Source: an uncultured Syntrophobacterales bacterium (GTDB lineage: Bacteria; Desulfobacterota; Syntrophia; Syntrophales; UBA5619). Taken from it: DNA of 49,529 nt. A model generated the notes under the pieces. The model was given only the letters and a program-made list of their open reading frames with translations, searched no databases and was not told where the DNA came from. Within the stretch, counting starts at the first letter, position 1, and each line of letters begins with the position of its first letter. The stretch lies in contig CAIYSL010000049.1 in assembly GCA_903928915.1 (NCBI GenBank), positions 1-49,529 on the forward strand. The letters are read 5' to 3'. Below, in pieces: positions 35,602-43,631 of this stretch. The translations under genes and the position numbers were made by a program.

Positions 35602-36069
35602 TCAGAACAGTCGTCCCTGCGGGAGGAAGACGTACAGATATTTTTCAAAGACAAGGTAGGTCGCCAGCACCGTCGCAGCGGCGATCGCGACAAGCTTCGG
35701 CAGCTCGCGGACGCTGCGCGGCCCGATTGCCCAGCTCAACGCCAGGACGAACAGGAAGGTGGCTACAGGATAGCCGACCAGGCTCATGCCGGCGATATAC
35801 GCCAGAAAGAGGCCGAACCCGAGGAGCGCCTTTCGGTAGTTCGGCGCCGGCCCCGCCGGCTTCGCCGCCTTCCGCGCCGCTGCGCGCCCCCGGAGGAGGT
35901 CCTCCGCGATCAGCCACAGGGCCAGCCCCGCCAGCAGGATCAGGACGGCGCGAGGATAGAACGCGGGGCCGATCGGGACGAAGGGGGGGGCGGAAACGCG
36001 GCCGGCCTGCCAGTAGAGCACAGCGCAGAATACCAGCAGGCCGATTCCGATGCCGGTGTCACGTCGCAC
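35602..36069 (-). CDS. tctB: TTT transporter small membrane subunit TctB (system 2)
   Basis: A 155-residue membrane protein with four predicted helices (about 5-25, 40-58, 83-105 and 122-142). GYPVATFLFVLALSWAIG matches the third-helix segment also seen in system 1 TctB. It starts at GTG 36069, nine bases after the tctC stop, and ends nine bases before the tctA ATG. That spacing implies one transcript. Confidence 0.9.
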   Translation of the reverse strand: MRRDTGIGIGLLVFCAVLYWQAGRVSAPPFVPIGPAFYPRAVLILLAGLALWLIAEDLLRGRAAARKAAKPAGPAPNYRKALLGFGLFLAYIAGMSLVGYPVATFLFVLALSWAIGPRSVRELPKLVAIAAATVLATYLVFEKYLYVFLPQGRLF

Positions 36070-36078
36070 GGAGGGGCC

Positions 36079-37062
36079 CTACTTCCGCTTGTAGCCGAGG
36101 GACGCCGCCAGGACCGCGTTGACCTTGTCGTTCATCTGGAGGAACGTTTCGTAGGCATTGCGGTTCAGGAACTCGACGAGCGTCCCCTGCCGTTTGAGCG
36201 CCTCGACCACGGCCGGCTCTCTCATCGCCTTGGCGCAGGCAGTCTCCAGTCTCACCACCGCAGCATTCGGGGTCCCCTTGGGAACGACGATCCCCCGGTT
36301 GACTGCGTACTCGATGGCCATCCCCAGCTCCTTCAGCGTGGGCATGTCCGGGACCTCCGGGACCCGCGCCTTCGTGGCGATGGCGAGCATCTTGATCTGG
36401 CCTGCCTTGACCTTGTCGAGCTGCGTCAGGTTCGTCTCACCCAACAGGACGTGCCCCCCCATCAGAGCGGTCATGCGGGGAGCGGTCCCTTCATAGCTCA
36501 CGTACTTCCACTTGACCCCGGCTGCCTGGCCGATCATGGCCGGAAAGAAGTGGCTGGTGGAGCCGAGCGAGACCCCGACCGTAATCTGTTCGGGCCGTTT
36601 CTTGGCGTCATCGATCAGCTCTTTCATGCTCTTCCAAGGGGTCTTGCCGTTCGCCGCGAGGACCGACGGGGTTGCGGTCAAAAGCGCGACCGGCTCGAAG
36701 TCCTTGTAGGTCAGGTCGGCAACGCCCGTATAGTAGGTCGTATGGATGAAGTCATGGAGCGCCAGGATCGTGTATCCGTCCGGCGCCGCTTTCATGGCCT
36801 CCCGCGCCCCCACCGTTCCCGATGCACCGGCGATGTTGACCACGACCACGGGTTTCCCAAGCTCCTTTTCCATGCTGGCGCCGATGACCCGGTGGATGGC
36901 GTCCGTATCGCCCCCCGCCGCCCAGGGCACGATCATCTTGATCGGCCTGTCGGGGTAGGCCGCGTCGGCGGCGGCCGGAGCGCAGAGCAGAACCGCTGCG
37001 GCTGCAACCAGCACGAAGGACGTCAGGAAACAAAACCGAAGCGAACGATCGAATCGAAGCAT
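36079..37062 (-). CDS. tctC: TTT periplasmic solute receptor TctC / Bug family (system 2)
   Basis: A 327-residue exported binding protein. The signal peptide ends near residue 34 (AADAAYPDRP). AYPDRPIKMIVPWAAGGDTD is the Bug-family opening, followed by VVVNIAGASGTVGA, GVSLGSTSHFFPAMI and SYEGTAPRMTALMGGHV. The second binding loop has SLGSTSHF rather than the TTGVGSTTH of system 1, which hints at a different ligand. GAGGAGGGAAAG precedes the ATG. It heads the second tctCBA run. Confidence 0.95.
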   Translation of the reverse strand: MLRFDRSLRFCFLTSFVLVAAAAVLLCAPAAADAAYPDRPIKMIVPWAAGGDTDAIHRVIGASMEKELGKPVVVVNIAGASGTVGAREAMKAAPDGYTILALHDFIHTTYYTGVADLTYKDFEPVALLTATPSVLAANGKTPWKSMKELIDDAKKRPEQITVGVSLGSTSHFFPAMIGQAAGVKWKYVSYEGTAPRMTALMGGHVLLGETNLTQLDKVKAGQIKMLAIATKARVPEVPDMPTLKELGMAIEYAVNRGIVVPKGTPNAAVVRLETACAKAMREPAVVEALKRQGTLVEFLNRNAYETFLQMNDKVNAVLAASLGYKRK

Positions 37063-37161
37063 GGCTTTCCCTCCTCGTGGTCAAATTGTACGGTGAGTGA
37101 AGATTGGGAAGAACGCGTTTCTGCGCCAGCCGACGGTAATAAACGGCGCATTGAATGTCAA

Positions 37162-37200
37162 GGAGATTTTCTCCCCGCGGCAGGCCGGGCTGCCGCGGGG
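37162..37200 (-). terminator. Hairpin pair after the DUF4337 gene
   Basis: A perfect 10-bp stem (37173-37182 with 37191-37200, 8-base loop) is followed on the minus strand by a smaller GGAGA/TCTCC palindrome. There is no T-run. It lies 12 bases past the DUF4337 stop and before the second TTT operon. Confidence 0.35.
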
Positions 37201-37211
37201 CGCCGGGACCG

Positions 37212-37775
37212 TCAGAACAGGTGGACCGCCAGCGGGGCGAAATACCCGATGAAGCAAAATACCAACCCGACGGCCCCGAGCCCTCCCGAAACCCAAACCA
37301 GCGCCGCCACCCCGGTGATGATCTCGGCAGAGGCCAGGACGATCGCGATCTGCAGCAGCGCCGATGCCAGCTCATAGTGGTGGTAGGCGGCCAGCGCGCG
37401 GGTCCGCTTCTCCTCGGCAGTCTTCGCCCGCACCGCGAGTTCCTTGCGGCCCTCCTGCGTCTCGGGCTCCGAGTCGTAGCGGGCGGCGATCTTCTTCCAG
37501 CCCTCCACCCGCTCCCGAAGCGCCTCGGTCCGTGCCGCCGGGCCGGGAAGCTTCGCTTCCGTCTCCGCGGCTTCCGCGGCCGTCCGGACCGTGGTCATCC
37601 GGATCGTCTTGGCCTGGAAAAAGGCCCAGAGGTTGGAGGCCTCGATGTTGTAGCTCAGGGCCGAGGTCTGGGCGCTCTTGCCCAAGGTCTCGCTGAAGGC
37701 GAGGACCAGGGCAAGAACGGCGATGAGCAGGGCGATCTTCTTGTTCGCGGGGTCGAGGTGGGCATGTCCGGACAT
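37212..37775 (-). CDS. DUF4337 membrane protein
   Basis: A 187-residue protein of the DUF4337 family. One membrane helix lies near residues 15-33, then a charged, helical segment of about 100 residues (35-135), then two helices near the C-terminus. The central region is predicted coiled and probably faces the cytosol or periplasm as one block. No function is known for the family. The ATG at 37775 has AAAGGAGC upstream, so the in-frame ATG at 37799 is less likely. It is 125 bases downstream of the four-helix membrane protein. Confidence 0.82.
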   Translation of the reverse strand: MSGHAHLDPANKKIALLIAVLALVLAFSETLGKSAQTSALSYNIEASNLWAFFQAKTIRMTTVRTAAEAAETEAKLPGPAARTEALRERVEGWKKIAARYDSEPETQEGRKELAVRAKTAEEKRTRALAAYHHYELASALLQIAIVLASAEIITGVAALVWVSGGLGAVGLVFCFIGYFAPLAVHLF

Positions 37776-37900
37776 GGTCGGGGCTCCTTTCATCGTCACG
37801 GCGTGATCTGTGCAAGGAGCTTATACACTAAAAGTGCCGCCCGCGCCAGCAGATCCCTTTTCCGGGGGCTCCCGCCGCGGACGCGGTCGGAAGCGGGCCG

Positions 37901-38335
37901 TCACAGCAGGATACCGAGCCCGAGAAACAGCTGTACGAGGTACAGGGCGAGGATGGCGATTCCCACGACGAGATGCCGGGATCGCCAGGGAGACAGGGGA
38001 GACGTTATCCGGCGGGCGATGAAAAAGGTTACGATCAGCAGAAGGACAATCGCCAGCCCGACGGCGTTATGGATCGGATACTCGAGAAGGTGCCCCTTAT
38101 CCAGGAAGATCAAGAGGCCGCCCGCGACGTACCCGAGAATACCCAGCACCACCAGGAGCGGTCCCCGGCTCCGGTGGTTCTTGACCACGGCGAAGTCCCG
38201 CGTCCCCCCCGCGGTCCGCTCCCGCATGATCCGGAGCCCGAGCCACCCCTGGAAGATCAGGGCCAGCGCGACGAGCGCGTTGTAGGCGCCGTGCCCGATC
38301 CGCAGGAAGTCCAGCCATTCCCTCGGTATCATCAT
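37901..38335 (-). CDS. Four-helix membrane protein (DUF4079 / cytochrome b561-like)
   Basis: A 144-residue protein with four membrane helices. Histidines at 15 (RIGHG), 54 (NHRSRG), 89 (YPIHNAVG) and 121 (SRHLVVG) lie at helix ends, a layout compatible with di-haem b561-type or DUF4079 proteins, but haem binding is not proven. Its ATG overlaps the stop of the cupredoxin gene by four bases, so the two are translationally coupled. A coupled copper protein and possible haem membrane protein suggest an electron-transfer pair at the inner membrane. Confidence 0.75.
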   Translation of the reverse strand: MMIPREWLDFLRIGHGAYNALVALALIFQGWLGLRIMRERTAGGTRDFAVVKNHRSRGPLLVVLGILGYVAGGLLIFLDKGHLLEYPIHNAVGLAIVLLLIVTFFIARRITSPLSPWRSRHLVVGIAILALYLVQLFLGLGILL

Positions 38336-38748
38336 TCCCGGACCTCCAGCGTGCCGCGCATCCCCTTTTCCCGGTGGCTTTCAAAAAAGAGGAGTTTCTT
38401 GTCGCAGTAGAACGGAAACTCGCCGGTCTTCGTCGGGGTGAACCGCATGACCTGGGGGTCCCGGCCGAGCTCCGCGGTCACATCGATTCCGGCCTCGGGG
38501 GCCTTCAGGATGATGTTGTGGGGGATCACCCCGGATTCCATCGTGACCTTCATTTCGACCGGGACGTTCACCTTGACGACGACACGGTCGGGGGTGAAGA
38601 AATAGGACCCGCCGAGGACCTCTACCCGCTGCACGCCGTCCGGATCGACCTTGGCGACGAACTCTTTCTTTTCGGCGGCCGCGTGCACCCCACCCGCCAG
38701 GAGCAGCAGCACCAGCACCCCTGTTCCCGCATGCCGAACCAGTCTCAT
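38332..38748 (-). CDS. Exported cupredoxin
   Basis: A 138-residue periplasmic protein with a signal peptide ending near residue 24 (GGVHAAAE). The type 1 copper ligands are visible: His77 in IPHN, Cys115 in FYCD, His125 in ESHRE and Met130 in KGMRG. The Cys-9x-His-4x-Met spacing is longer than in plastocyanin and has CDKKLLFFESH between the ligands. GGGAGGGAGGT lies right before the ATG. It is first in an operon with the four-helix membrane protein. A role in periplasmic electron transfer or copper handling is inferred. Confidence 0.85.
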   Translation of the reverse strand: MRLVRHAGTGVLVLLLLAGGVHAAAEKKEFVAKVDPDGVQRVEVLGGSYFFTPDRVVVKVNVPVEMKVTMESGVIPHNIILKAPEAGIDVTAELGRDPQVMRFTPTKTGEFPFYCDKKLLFFESHREKGMRGTLEVRE

Positions 38749-38820
38749 ACCTCCCTCCCCGCAATCCCTCGAACCGTTCCTCCCGCCCCTGCCCTTCGGT
38801 TCGCGGGCCTAACCCCTCGC

Positions 38821-40017
38821 TCAGTTTCCCAACAGCGTGAAGGAGGTGTCGTTCGCCGCAAACCGGAAGGTCTTGCTCCCCGTGCTGTACCGGTAGTGTG
38901 ACCCGTCCCCCCCCGTGCCGACGGCAATCCCCCAGTCGGCGACCACCGGCTGGAGCGCCTCGATCCTCACCCAGTACTTCGTACCGCCGGCCGCCGTAAA
39001 GGGGGTCGGGAGCTGGTACCGGTAGTCATACATCACCCTCCCGCCGAAGGTACCGGCAAGGGTTTCCCCGGCATTGCCGCCGACTTGATACTTCGCCAGG
39101 AAGATTTCGTGGGATTCCGGGAGCGTGACATCCGGTTCGTTGCCCGTCACGTTCGTGGCGAAAAAGGCGACCGTGAAATCACTCGCCCGGCCGAAGGCCG
39201 CATCCTGGAGGTAGCCGCCCCGCCAGCGCACTTCGGTGATCGCCCGGGTGGTCGGCAGGAGGAAGTCGTTGTAGGCGTACAAGTCCGCGTCACTGCCATT
39301 CGGGCTCACCCAGGAGGACCCGAGCAGCCCGCCCGCGGGGTTTGCCGGATAGCTGAACAGGACCGCGGCCCCGCCGGTGCTGATGGTGTACGTCGCCGCT
39401 GCGACGGCTGAATCGGGCATTCCCGCCTTCAGGGCCACTGCCCGGATCGTCACGGTCGTCCCGTTCCCCGTGACCGGGATCGGGGCTACGTACAGGGCCG
39501 ACGCGGCCGTGGGGGTGCTCCCGTCGGTCGTGTAATGGATCGTCGCGCCTGCGGTTGTGCACTGGATCGCTACCGACTGGTCGGCGCCGTAGACCCCGGC
39601 CGGAGGGGTGAAGGTCGGGGTGGCCACATTCTGGCTGTAGACGATCGTGTAGGTGGCGGACGCCACGGCGGAGTCGGTCAGCCCCTGCTTGACCGCGATG
39701 GCCCTGATCGTCACGGTCGTCCCGTTTCCCGCGACCGGGATCGGGGCTGTGTACAGGGGCGACGCGGCCGTGGGGGTGCTCCCGTCCGTGGTATAGTGGA
39801 TGACGGCGTCGGGGGTCGCGCAGCCGATCGCCACCGACTGGTCGGCGGTGTAGGTCCCCCCGGGGAGGGTGAAGGCGGGTGTAGCGGTGACGTCCTGCTG
39901 ATTCGGAAGAGCAACGGCATCGCCGGAGCCTCCTCCGCACGACACCAGCAGAAACGCGATCGCCAACGGGGCGAACCCCGTCATCATGCGTCGTCTGTTG
40001 CGGATGGTATGAGCCAT
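38821..40017 (-). CDS. Surface lipoprotein with two CHB_HEX-type repeats
   Basis: A 398-residue exported lipoprotein; the lipobox is LVSC (Cys27) followed by a Gly/Ser linker. Two 87-residue repeats begin at residues 46 and 133 and carry TADQSVAI, IHYTTDGSTPTAAS and GNGTTVTIRA, matching the chitobiase/hexosaminidase C-terminal type domain. Residues from about 220 on form one unassigned beta-rich domain (SSWVSPNGSD, YWVRIEALQPVVADWG). It is probably displayed outside and binds polysaccharide or protein. GGGGAGGACAGC precedes the ATG at 40017; the longer upstream frame is not coding-like. Confidence 0.85.
   Translation of the reverse strand: MAHTIRNRRRMMTGFAPLAIAFLLVSCGGGSGDAVALPNQQDVTATPAFTLPGGTYTADQSVAIGCATPDAVIHYTTDGSTPTAASPLYTAPIPVAGNGTTVTIRAIAVKQGLTDSAVASATYTIVYSQNVATPTFTPPAGVYGADQSVAIQCTTAGATIHYTTDGSTPTAASALYVAPIPVTGNGTTVTIRAVALKAGMPDSAVAAATYTISTGGAAVLFSYPANPAGGLLGSSWVSPNGSDADLYAYNDFLLPTTRAITEVRWRGGYLQDAAFGRASDFTVAFFATNVTGNEPDVTLPESHEIFLAKYQVGGNAGETLAGTFGGRVMYDYRYQLPTPFTAAGGTKYWVRIEALQPVVADWGIAVGTGGDGSHYRYSTGSKTFRFAANDTSFTLLGN
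39376..39882 (-). repeat. Two 261-base coding repeats
   Basis: DNA repeats with a period of 261 bases (87 codons), nearly identical over segments such as GATCGTCACGGTCGTCCCGT at 39445 and 39706. They encode the two CHB_HEX-type domains of the surface lipoprotein. Confidence 0.85.
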
Positions 40018-40273
40018 GCTGTCCTCCCCTGCCTTACCCGGCATTCCTTTGCGGGCGACGCGCTGCGTCGCCGTTACCGTCGGCGCCGACACAAGATTGT
40101 TATCCGGCAACAGAGACAACCCGGGGCGCTTCTCGGACGATTCCATGGTGGCGCAGGTGCGCGGCAGAGTAAATGGGGGGGTATTGATAAGATAATGGCA
40201 GGAGGTTGCACCGGCACGGCCCCGGGCGGCGGCCCCCCCGGGAAGGCGGGTCGGGGCGGGACGTATCACCCGT

Positions 40274-40525
40274 TCAGATATCCACCCCCACGGCGATCCG
40301 CACGAGATACCCGATCCCGAACGACAGGGCCGCACCCTCCAGGCTGATGGCGGTCATCTCCCAGAACCGCTTCCCGAAGGGGAGGTCTTTGGCCAGGATG
40401 CGGCTGTTGTCGCGGTCCCGCTCCCCGGCGGCCAGACACCGATAGATGTGGTACTCGGTGATCTCCGCCTCCTGGAACGCCTCGACGGCGGTCCGGGTCG
40501 TTTCGTCGAGGCGCGCCGGATTCAT
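40274..40525 (-). pseudogene. Internally deleted rubrerythrin/VIT1-type gene
   Basis: An 83-codon ORF whose ends both resemble the VIT1/CCC1-type transporter that carries an N-terminal ferritin-like domain. Residues 1-44 (TAVEAFQEAEITEYHIYRCL, then DNSRIL) are the first ferritin helix, with a possible metal Glu. Residues 45-83 (AKDLPFGKRFWEMTAISLEG, then SFGIGYLVR) are the last membrane helix region. Normal members have about 290 residues, so about 200 central ones are gone, with the frame kept. It may make a short peptide, be dead, or reflect an assembly error. Its ATG overlaps the DUF362 stop by four bases. Confidence 0.75.
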
Positions 40526-41406
40526 ATCAGCGCCCCCTCGGGCCAGCCCGACCTGATCAGCCGGATGCGGCTGCGGTCGCTCACCCCCAGGTGATAGGTC
40601 TTGTCGGCGACGGTGATATGGACGGGCGGAACGTCCAGCGCCCGGTCTTCGCCGAAAAAGGCGATCCGTTTGGTTTGCAGGAGATGGGCGCCGATCGTAT
40701 CTACGGCCACGGGATCGGTCCCCACGATCAGCCCCCCGTAGGGCCAGACGTACCGCCGGTCGAAGAAGTTCGCCCCCCGCCCGTAGAACTGGGGGGTGAG
40801 GGCGACCAGGACGTTGAGCCGGGTCTTTCCCTTCACGATCGGATAGGTCCAGATCTTCCCCAGGGGCGAACAGCCGTCGGCGTGGTAATCGGACGGGTTC
40901 GGAACGAACATGATGTAGTTCTTCAGGCAGGTCCCCACCCCGGCCCAATGATGGGTCCGGAGGGGACGCACGTTGATCAGCGCGGTCGCCCTGCCAAACA
41001 GGGGGTTGTCCAGGACCCCGCGGTCGTCGATGCCGATGTTCCGTTCCGCCACCCCTGCCTCAACGACCCGGCGTTTGATGGCCTCCTCCGCTTCGGGCGG
41101 GGTCGGCAGCCGGTACCAGGCGTTGGTCTTGATCCCTACGACGTCGGCCCCTGTGACGAGCCCGCGCCAGGCCTCCCGGGGATCCGTCCCGAAGAGGGCC
41201 CCGACGGCATCGTCGAGCATGGCCTGCACGATCGGGAAGCGTATCCTGCCGTCGCTGCCCACCGCCTCGGCATGCCGGACGAGGACGACCGTTGCCGTTG
41301 CTGCCGCGCGCGCCTCCCCGCCCGGCAGCCCGCCCGCCAGCGTCGCTGCCGCCGTTCCCGCTGCGACGCGGAGAAAGTCGCGCCGGGTGATGATCGAATC
41401 TGCCAT
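40522..41406 (-). CDS. Tat-exported DUF362 protein
   Basis: A 294-residue protein with a twin-arginine leader (ITRRDFLRVAAGTAAATLAGG) cut near residue 34. The DUF362 body has GVGTCLKNYIMFVPNPSDYH, VGIKTNAWY and LIVGTDPVAVDTIGAHLL. Many DUF362 proteins carry a ferredoxin domain, but no CxxC clusters are seen here. Tat export implies a folded, probably cofactor-bearing protein. AAGGAGGGTGG precedes the ATG. It lies between DUF6599 and the deleted VIT1-type gene on the same strand. Confidence 0.87.
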   Translation of the reverse strand: MADSIITRRDFLRVAAGTAAATLAGGLPGGEARAAATATVVLVRHAEAVGSDGRIRFPIVQAMLDDAVGALFGTDPREAWRGLVTGADVVGIKTNAWYRLPTPPEAEEAIKRRVVEAGVAERNIGIDDRGVLDNPLFGRATALINVRPLRTHHWAGVGTCLKNYIMFVPNPSDYHADGCSPLGKIWTYPIVKGKTRLNVLVALTPQFYGRGANFFDRRYVWPYGGLIVGTDPVAVDTIGAHLLQTKRIAFFGEDRALDVPPVHITVADKTYHLGVSDRSRIRLIRSGWPEGALI

Positions 41407-41504
41407 GGTGTCCACCCTCCTTGATTTGCCGCCCCCTGCGACCGGTGCGGCCCTCTTCCCTTGCCGGGGGACGGCCGAACGCCGCGGCGGCCGCGGCGCA
41501 GCGC

Positions 41505-42422
41505 TCAGCGTCGGCGGGGCAGTCTTCCTTTGGCCTCGCGCAGCAGGGCATCGGCATCGGCTTCCGTCGCCGCCCCGAACACGACGAGGATGCAGCGCTC
41601 CTGCCGCTCGGCAAGGGTCCATCTCCCCTCCTCCGTCCGCACCCGCCCGTTTCCGGCGGAATCGGGGAGGTAGGCCGTCAGGAAGGACCCGTAAGCGGCG
41701 GCAGCCGCCTGGGGATCGGGGTAGCGAACGAGGAGGAGGTGCAGCTTCTCTCCCCCCCGGAGGTACTGGGCAAGCACTGCCTCAGCGGTGCCGTCCAGGT
41801 TCAGGATGTTTCGGTGGGCGATGAAAAACCGCTGGTTGAGCAGGATGTGGCTTCTGAGGAACCGCAGGCTCCCCTCGCGCAGCCCGAACTCCCGGCCGGG
41901 AAGGGACCGGATCAGTTCGGGCTCCGGCCCGGTCTCGGGGATCGCGTCGGCTACCGCCCTTCCGAGGGCGAGCAGCGCGGATTCCACCCCGCCCCCCTCC
42001 CCGTCGGCATAGATGCTGACGAGGTGGCTCCCCTTCCAGAACCGCAGCATCCCGCCCCCGAATTCCGACCCCTGCCCGATTCCGGCCGGTGCATCCTGCC
42101 GTTCAAAGGTGAACACCCCGTAGGCGTCCGCCGGCGAGGCGAGTCGGTACAGTTCGACGGTGATCGACGGCGCCCCCGGTTTCACGAAGCGGCGGACCGT
42201 GAGACCGCGAAACCCGTAGGCAAGGTACAACTCCGCAGCGCCGTCCATGTAGCGGTACAGGGTGCGGGAATCGTGCCGCTCCGGCCGGCGGTCCCACTGC
42301 CAGCCGCCCCCCTCCGCGGGCAGGGCAAGCTCCGGGTTCATCGCGTCTCTGACCTGCCCCCCTGCGGCCGGCACTGCCGGACAGCTCCACAGTACGATCA
42401 GAAGGCATACCCACGGCTTCAT
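41505..42422 (-). CDS. Exported DUF6599-type protein
   Basis: A 305-residue protein with a signal peptide (KPWVCLLIVLWSCPAVPAAGG) that ends near residue 22. The mature part has LYRYMDGAAELYLAYGFRGL, VELYRLASPADAYGVFTFE and a second similar block near SLRFLRSHILLNQRFF, as in the DUF6599 group of deltaproteobacteria. The function is unknown. The ribosome site is weak, and the transcript probably starts at the promoter 42520-42548. It is 98 bases upstream of the DUF362 gene, so co-transcription is likely. Confidence 0.8.
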   Translation of the reverse strand: MKPWVCLLIVLWSCPAVPAAGGQVRDAMNPELALPAEGGGWQWDRRPERHDSRTLYRYMDGAAELYLAYGFRGLTVRRFVKPGAPSITVELYRLASPADAYGVFTFERQDAPAGIGQGSEFGGGMLRFWKGSHLVSIYADGEGGGVESALLALGRAVADAIPETGPEPELIRSLPGREFGLREGSLRFLRSHILLNQRFFIAHRNILNLDGTAEAVLAQYLRGGEKLHLLLVRYPDPQAAAAAYGSFLTAYLPDSAGNGRVRTEEGRWTLAERQERCILVVFGAATEADADALLREAKGRLPRRR

Positions 42423-42519
42423 CGCGTTTCCCGACCACCTTTCGCCGCTGCGGGAGAAGCCCGAGCGCCGGGCCGCAGGGCATCCCCGCTTCGCGGCCCC
42501 GCTCGCCCTCCCTCTGTCC

Positions 42520-42548
42520 ATTAAACCAAACGGCGCGACCCCTGTCAA
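42520..42548 (-). promoter_or_regulatory. Sigma-70 promoter of the DUF6599-DUF362 pair
   Basis: On the minus strand TTGACA (42543-42548) and TTTAAT (42520-42525, 5 of 6) are exactly 17 bases apart. Start point near 42513 leaves a leader of about 90 bases. Confidence 0.62.
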
Positions 42549-42708
42549 AAGGAAAAACAGCATCGGTCACCCCCGGGTACCCTCTCTGCGGACGCAGGCA
42601 CCGCAGGGCAGCGGATCGCGCATTGCCGGAGCAGGATGGTCGGGTACGGGAGGGGATAATCCGCGCAGGGCAGCACGGGGAGAAGCGGGCACAACGGCGG
42701 AAGGCGGC

Positions 42709-43617
42709 TCAGGTCGCCGGCTGCGGCGGCCGGCCGCCGGCCGGTCCGGGGGGGACAGCGAGGGGCGGGCCGTCCACCTGCGCCAGGAGACGCTTTGCCC
42801 GATCGTTGAGCGGGTCGAGGGCGAGGACGAATTTCAGCCGTTCGACGATCTCCGTCCGGCCCCCGCCGCTGCCCGTTTCCCGCCAGCGGCGGTAGTGCAA
42901 CCGCGCCAGGTTGATGTTCGCCTCGACCTGGAGCGGATCCAACCGCAGGCTCCGTTCCCAGGCGTCGAGCGCCAGTTCGGTGTTGCCGAGTTCCTCGTGG
43001 AGCGATCCGAGGTTGTTCCATCCGTCCGCGTTGTCCGGTTCCTTGTCCAGGAGGGTGCCGAACAGTTCCACGGCCTCCGGATAGTTCCCGGTCTGCACGC
43101 ACAGATTTCCGAGGTTGAACAGCGCCTTGCCGTGCTCGGGATCGGCTTCGAGTACCCGGCGGTACTGCTCGATCGCCTCGTCGAACATATCGTGCCGGTC
43201 GTACAGGACTCCCAGGCAGAAGCGGACGCCCACGTTGCGGGGCTCGACGGCGAGCGCCGTCTGATAGTACTGGAGCGCCCCGAAGTAGTCGCCCTCCAGG
43301 TCCCGGATGTGGGCGATGTTGATCAGCGCCTCCACATTCCGAGCGTCCAGCGTCAGGGCCTTCCGGTACATGCGCAACGCCGCGGAGAGGTGGTCCATCA
43401 GCTCATGGACATACCCTGCGTTGTTGTACGCCTCCGGATTGTCCGGGTCGAGCTCGATGACCCGGTTAAAGCAGTTCAGAGCCTCTTCCCGGGCGTCCTG
43501 CTCCAGGAGCAGGAACCCCCGGTTCACGCAGGCGTCGATTTCGCCTTCGCCGCCGGCGGCCTTCGCGAGGCGGGGCTGCAACAACCGCCGGACCGGTGCA
43601 GTACCGTGGTCGTTCAT
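42709..43617 (-). CDS. Tetratricopeptide repeat protein
   Basis: A 302-residue cytosolic protein built from about seven TPR units between residues 25 and 280. Typical lines are EALNCFNRVIELDPDNPEAY, AALRMYRKALTLDARNVEAL and EAIEQYRRVLEADPEHGKAL. TPRs form a protein-binding superhelix. The start at 43617 follows AGGAG at seven bases; an ATG at 43635 overlaps the ATPase stop. It is directly downstream of the ExeA-like ATPase, so it probably works as an adaptor with it. The last 20 residues are Pro/Gly-rich. Confidence 0.87.
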   Translation of the reverse strand: MNDHGTAPVRRLLQPRLAKAAGGEGEIDACVNRGFLLLEQDAREEALNCFNRVIELDPDNPEAYNNAGYVHELMDHLSAALRMYRKALTLDARNVEALINIAHIRDLEGDYFGALQYYQTALAVEPRNVGVRFCLGVLYDRHDMFDEAIEQYRRVLEADPEHGKALFNLGNLCVQTGNYPEAVELFGTLLDKEPDNADGWNNLGSLHEELGNTELALDAWERSLRLDPLQVEANINLARLHYRRWRETGSGGGRTEIVERLKFVLALDPLNDRAKRLLAQVDGPPLAVPPGPAGGRPPQPAT

Positions 43618-43631
43618 GCACACATCTCCTG

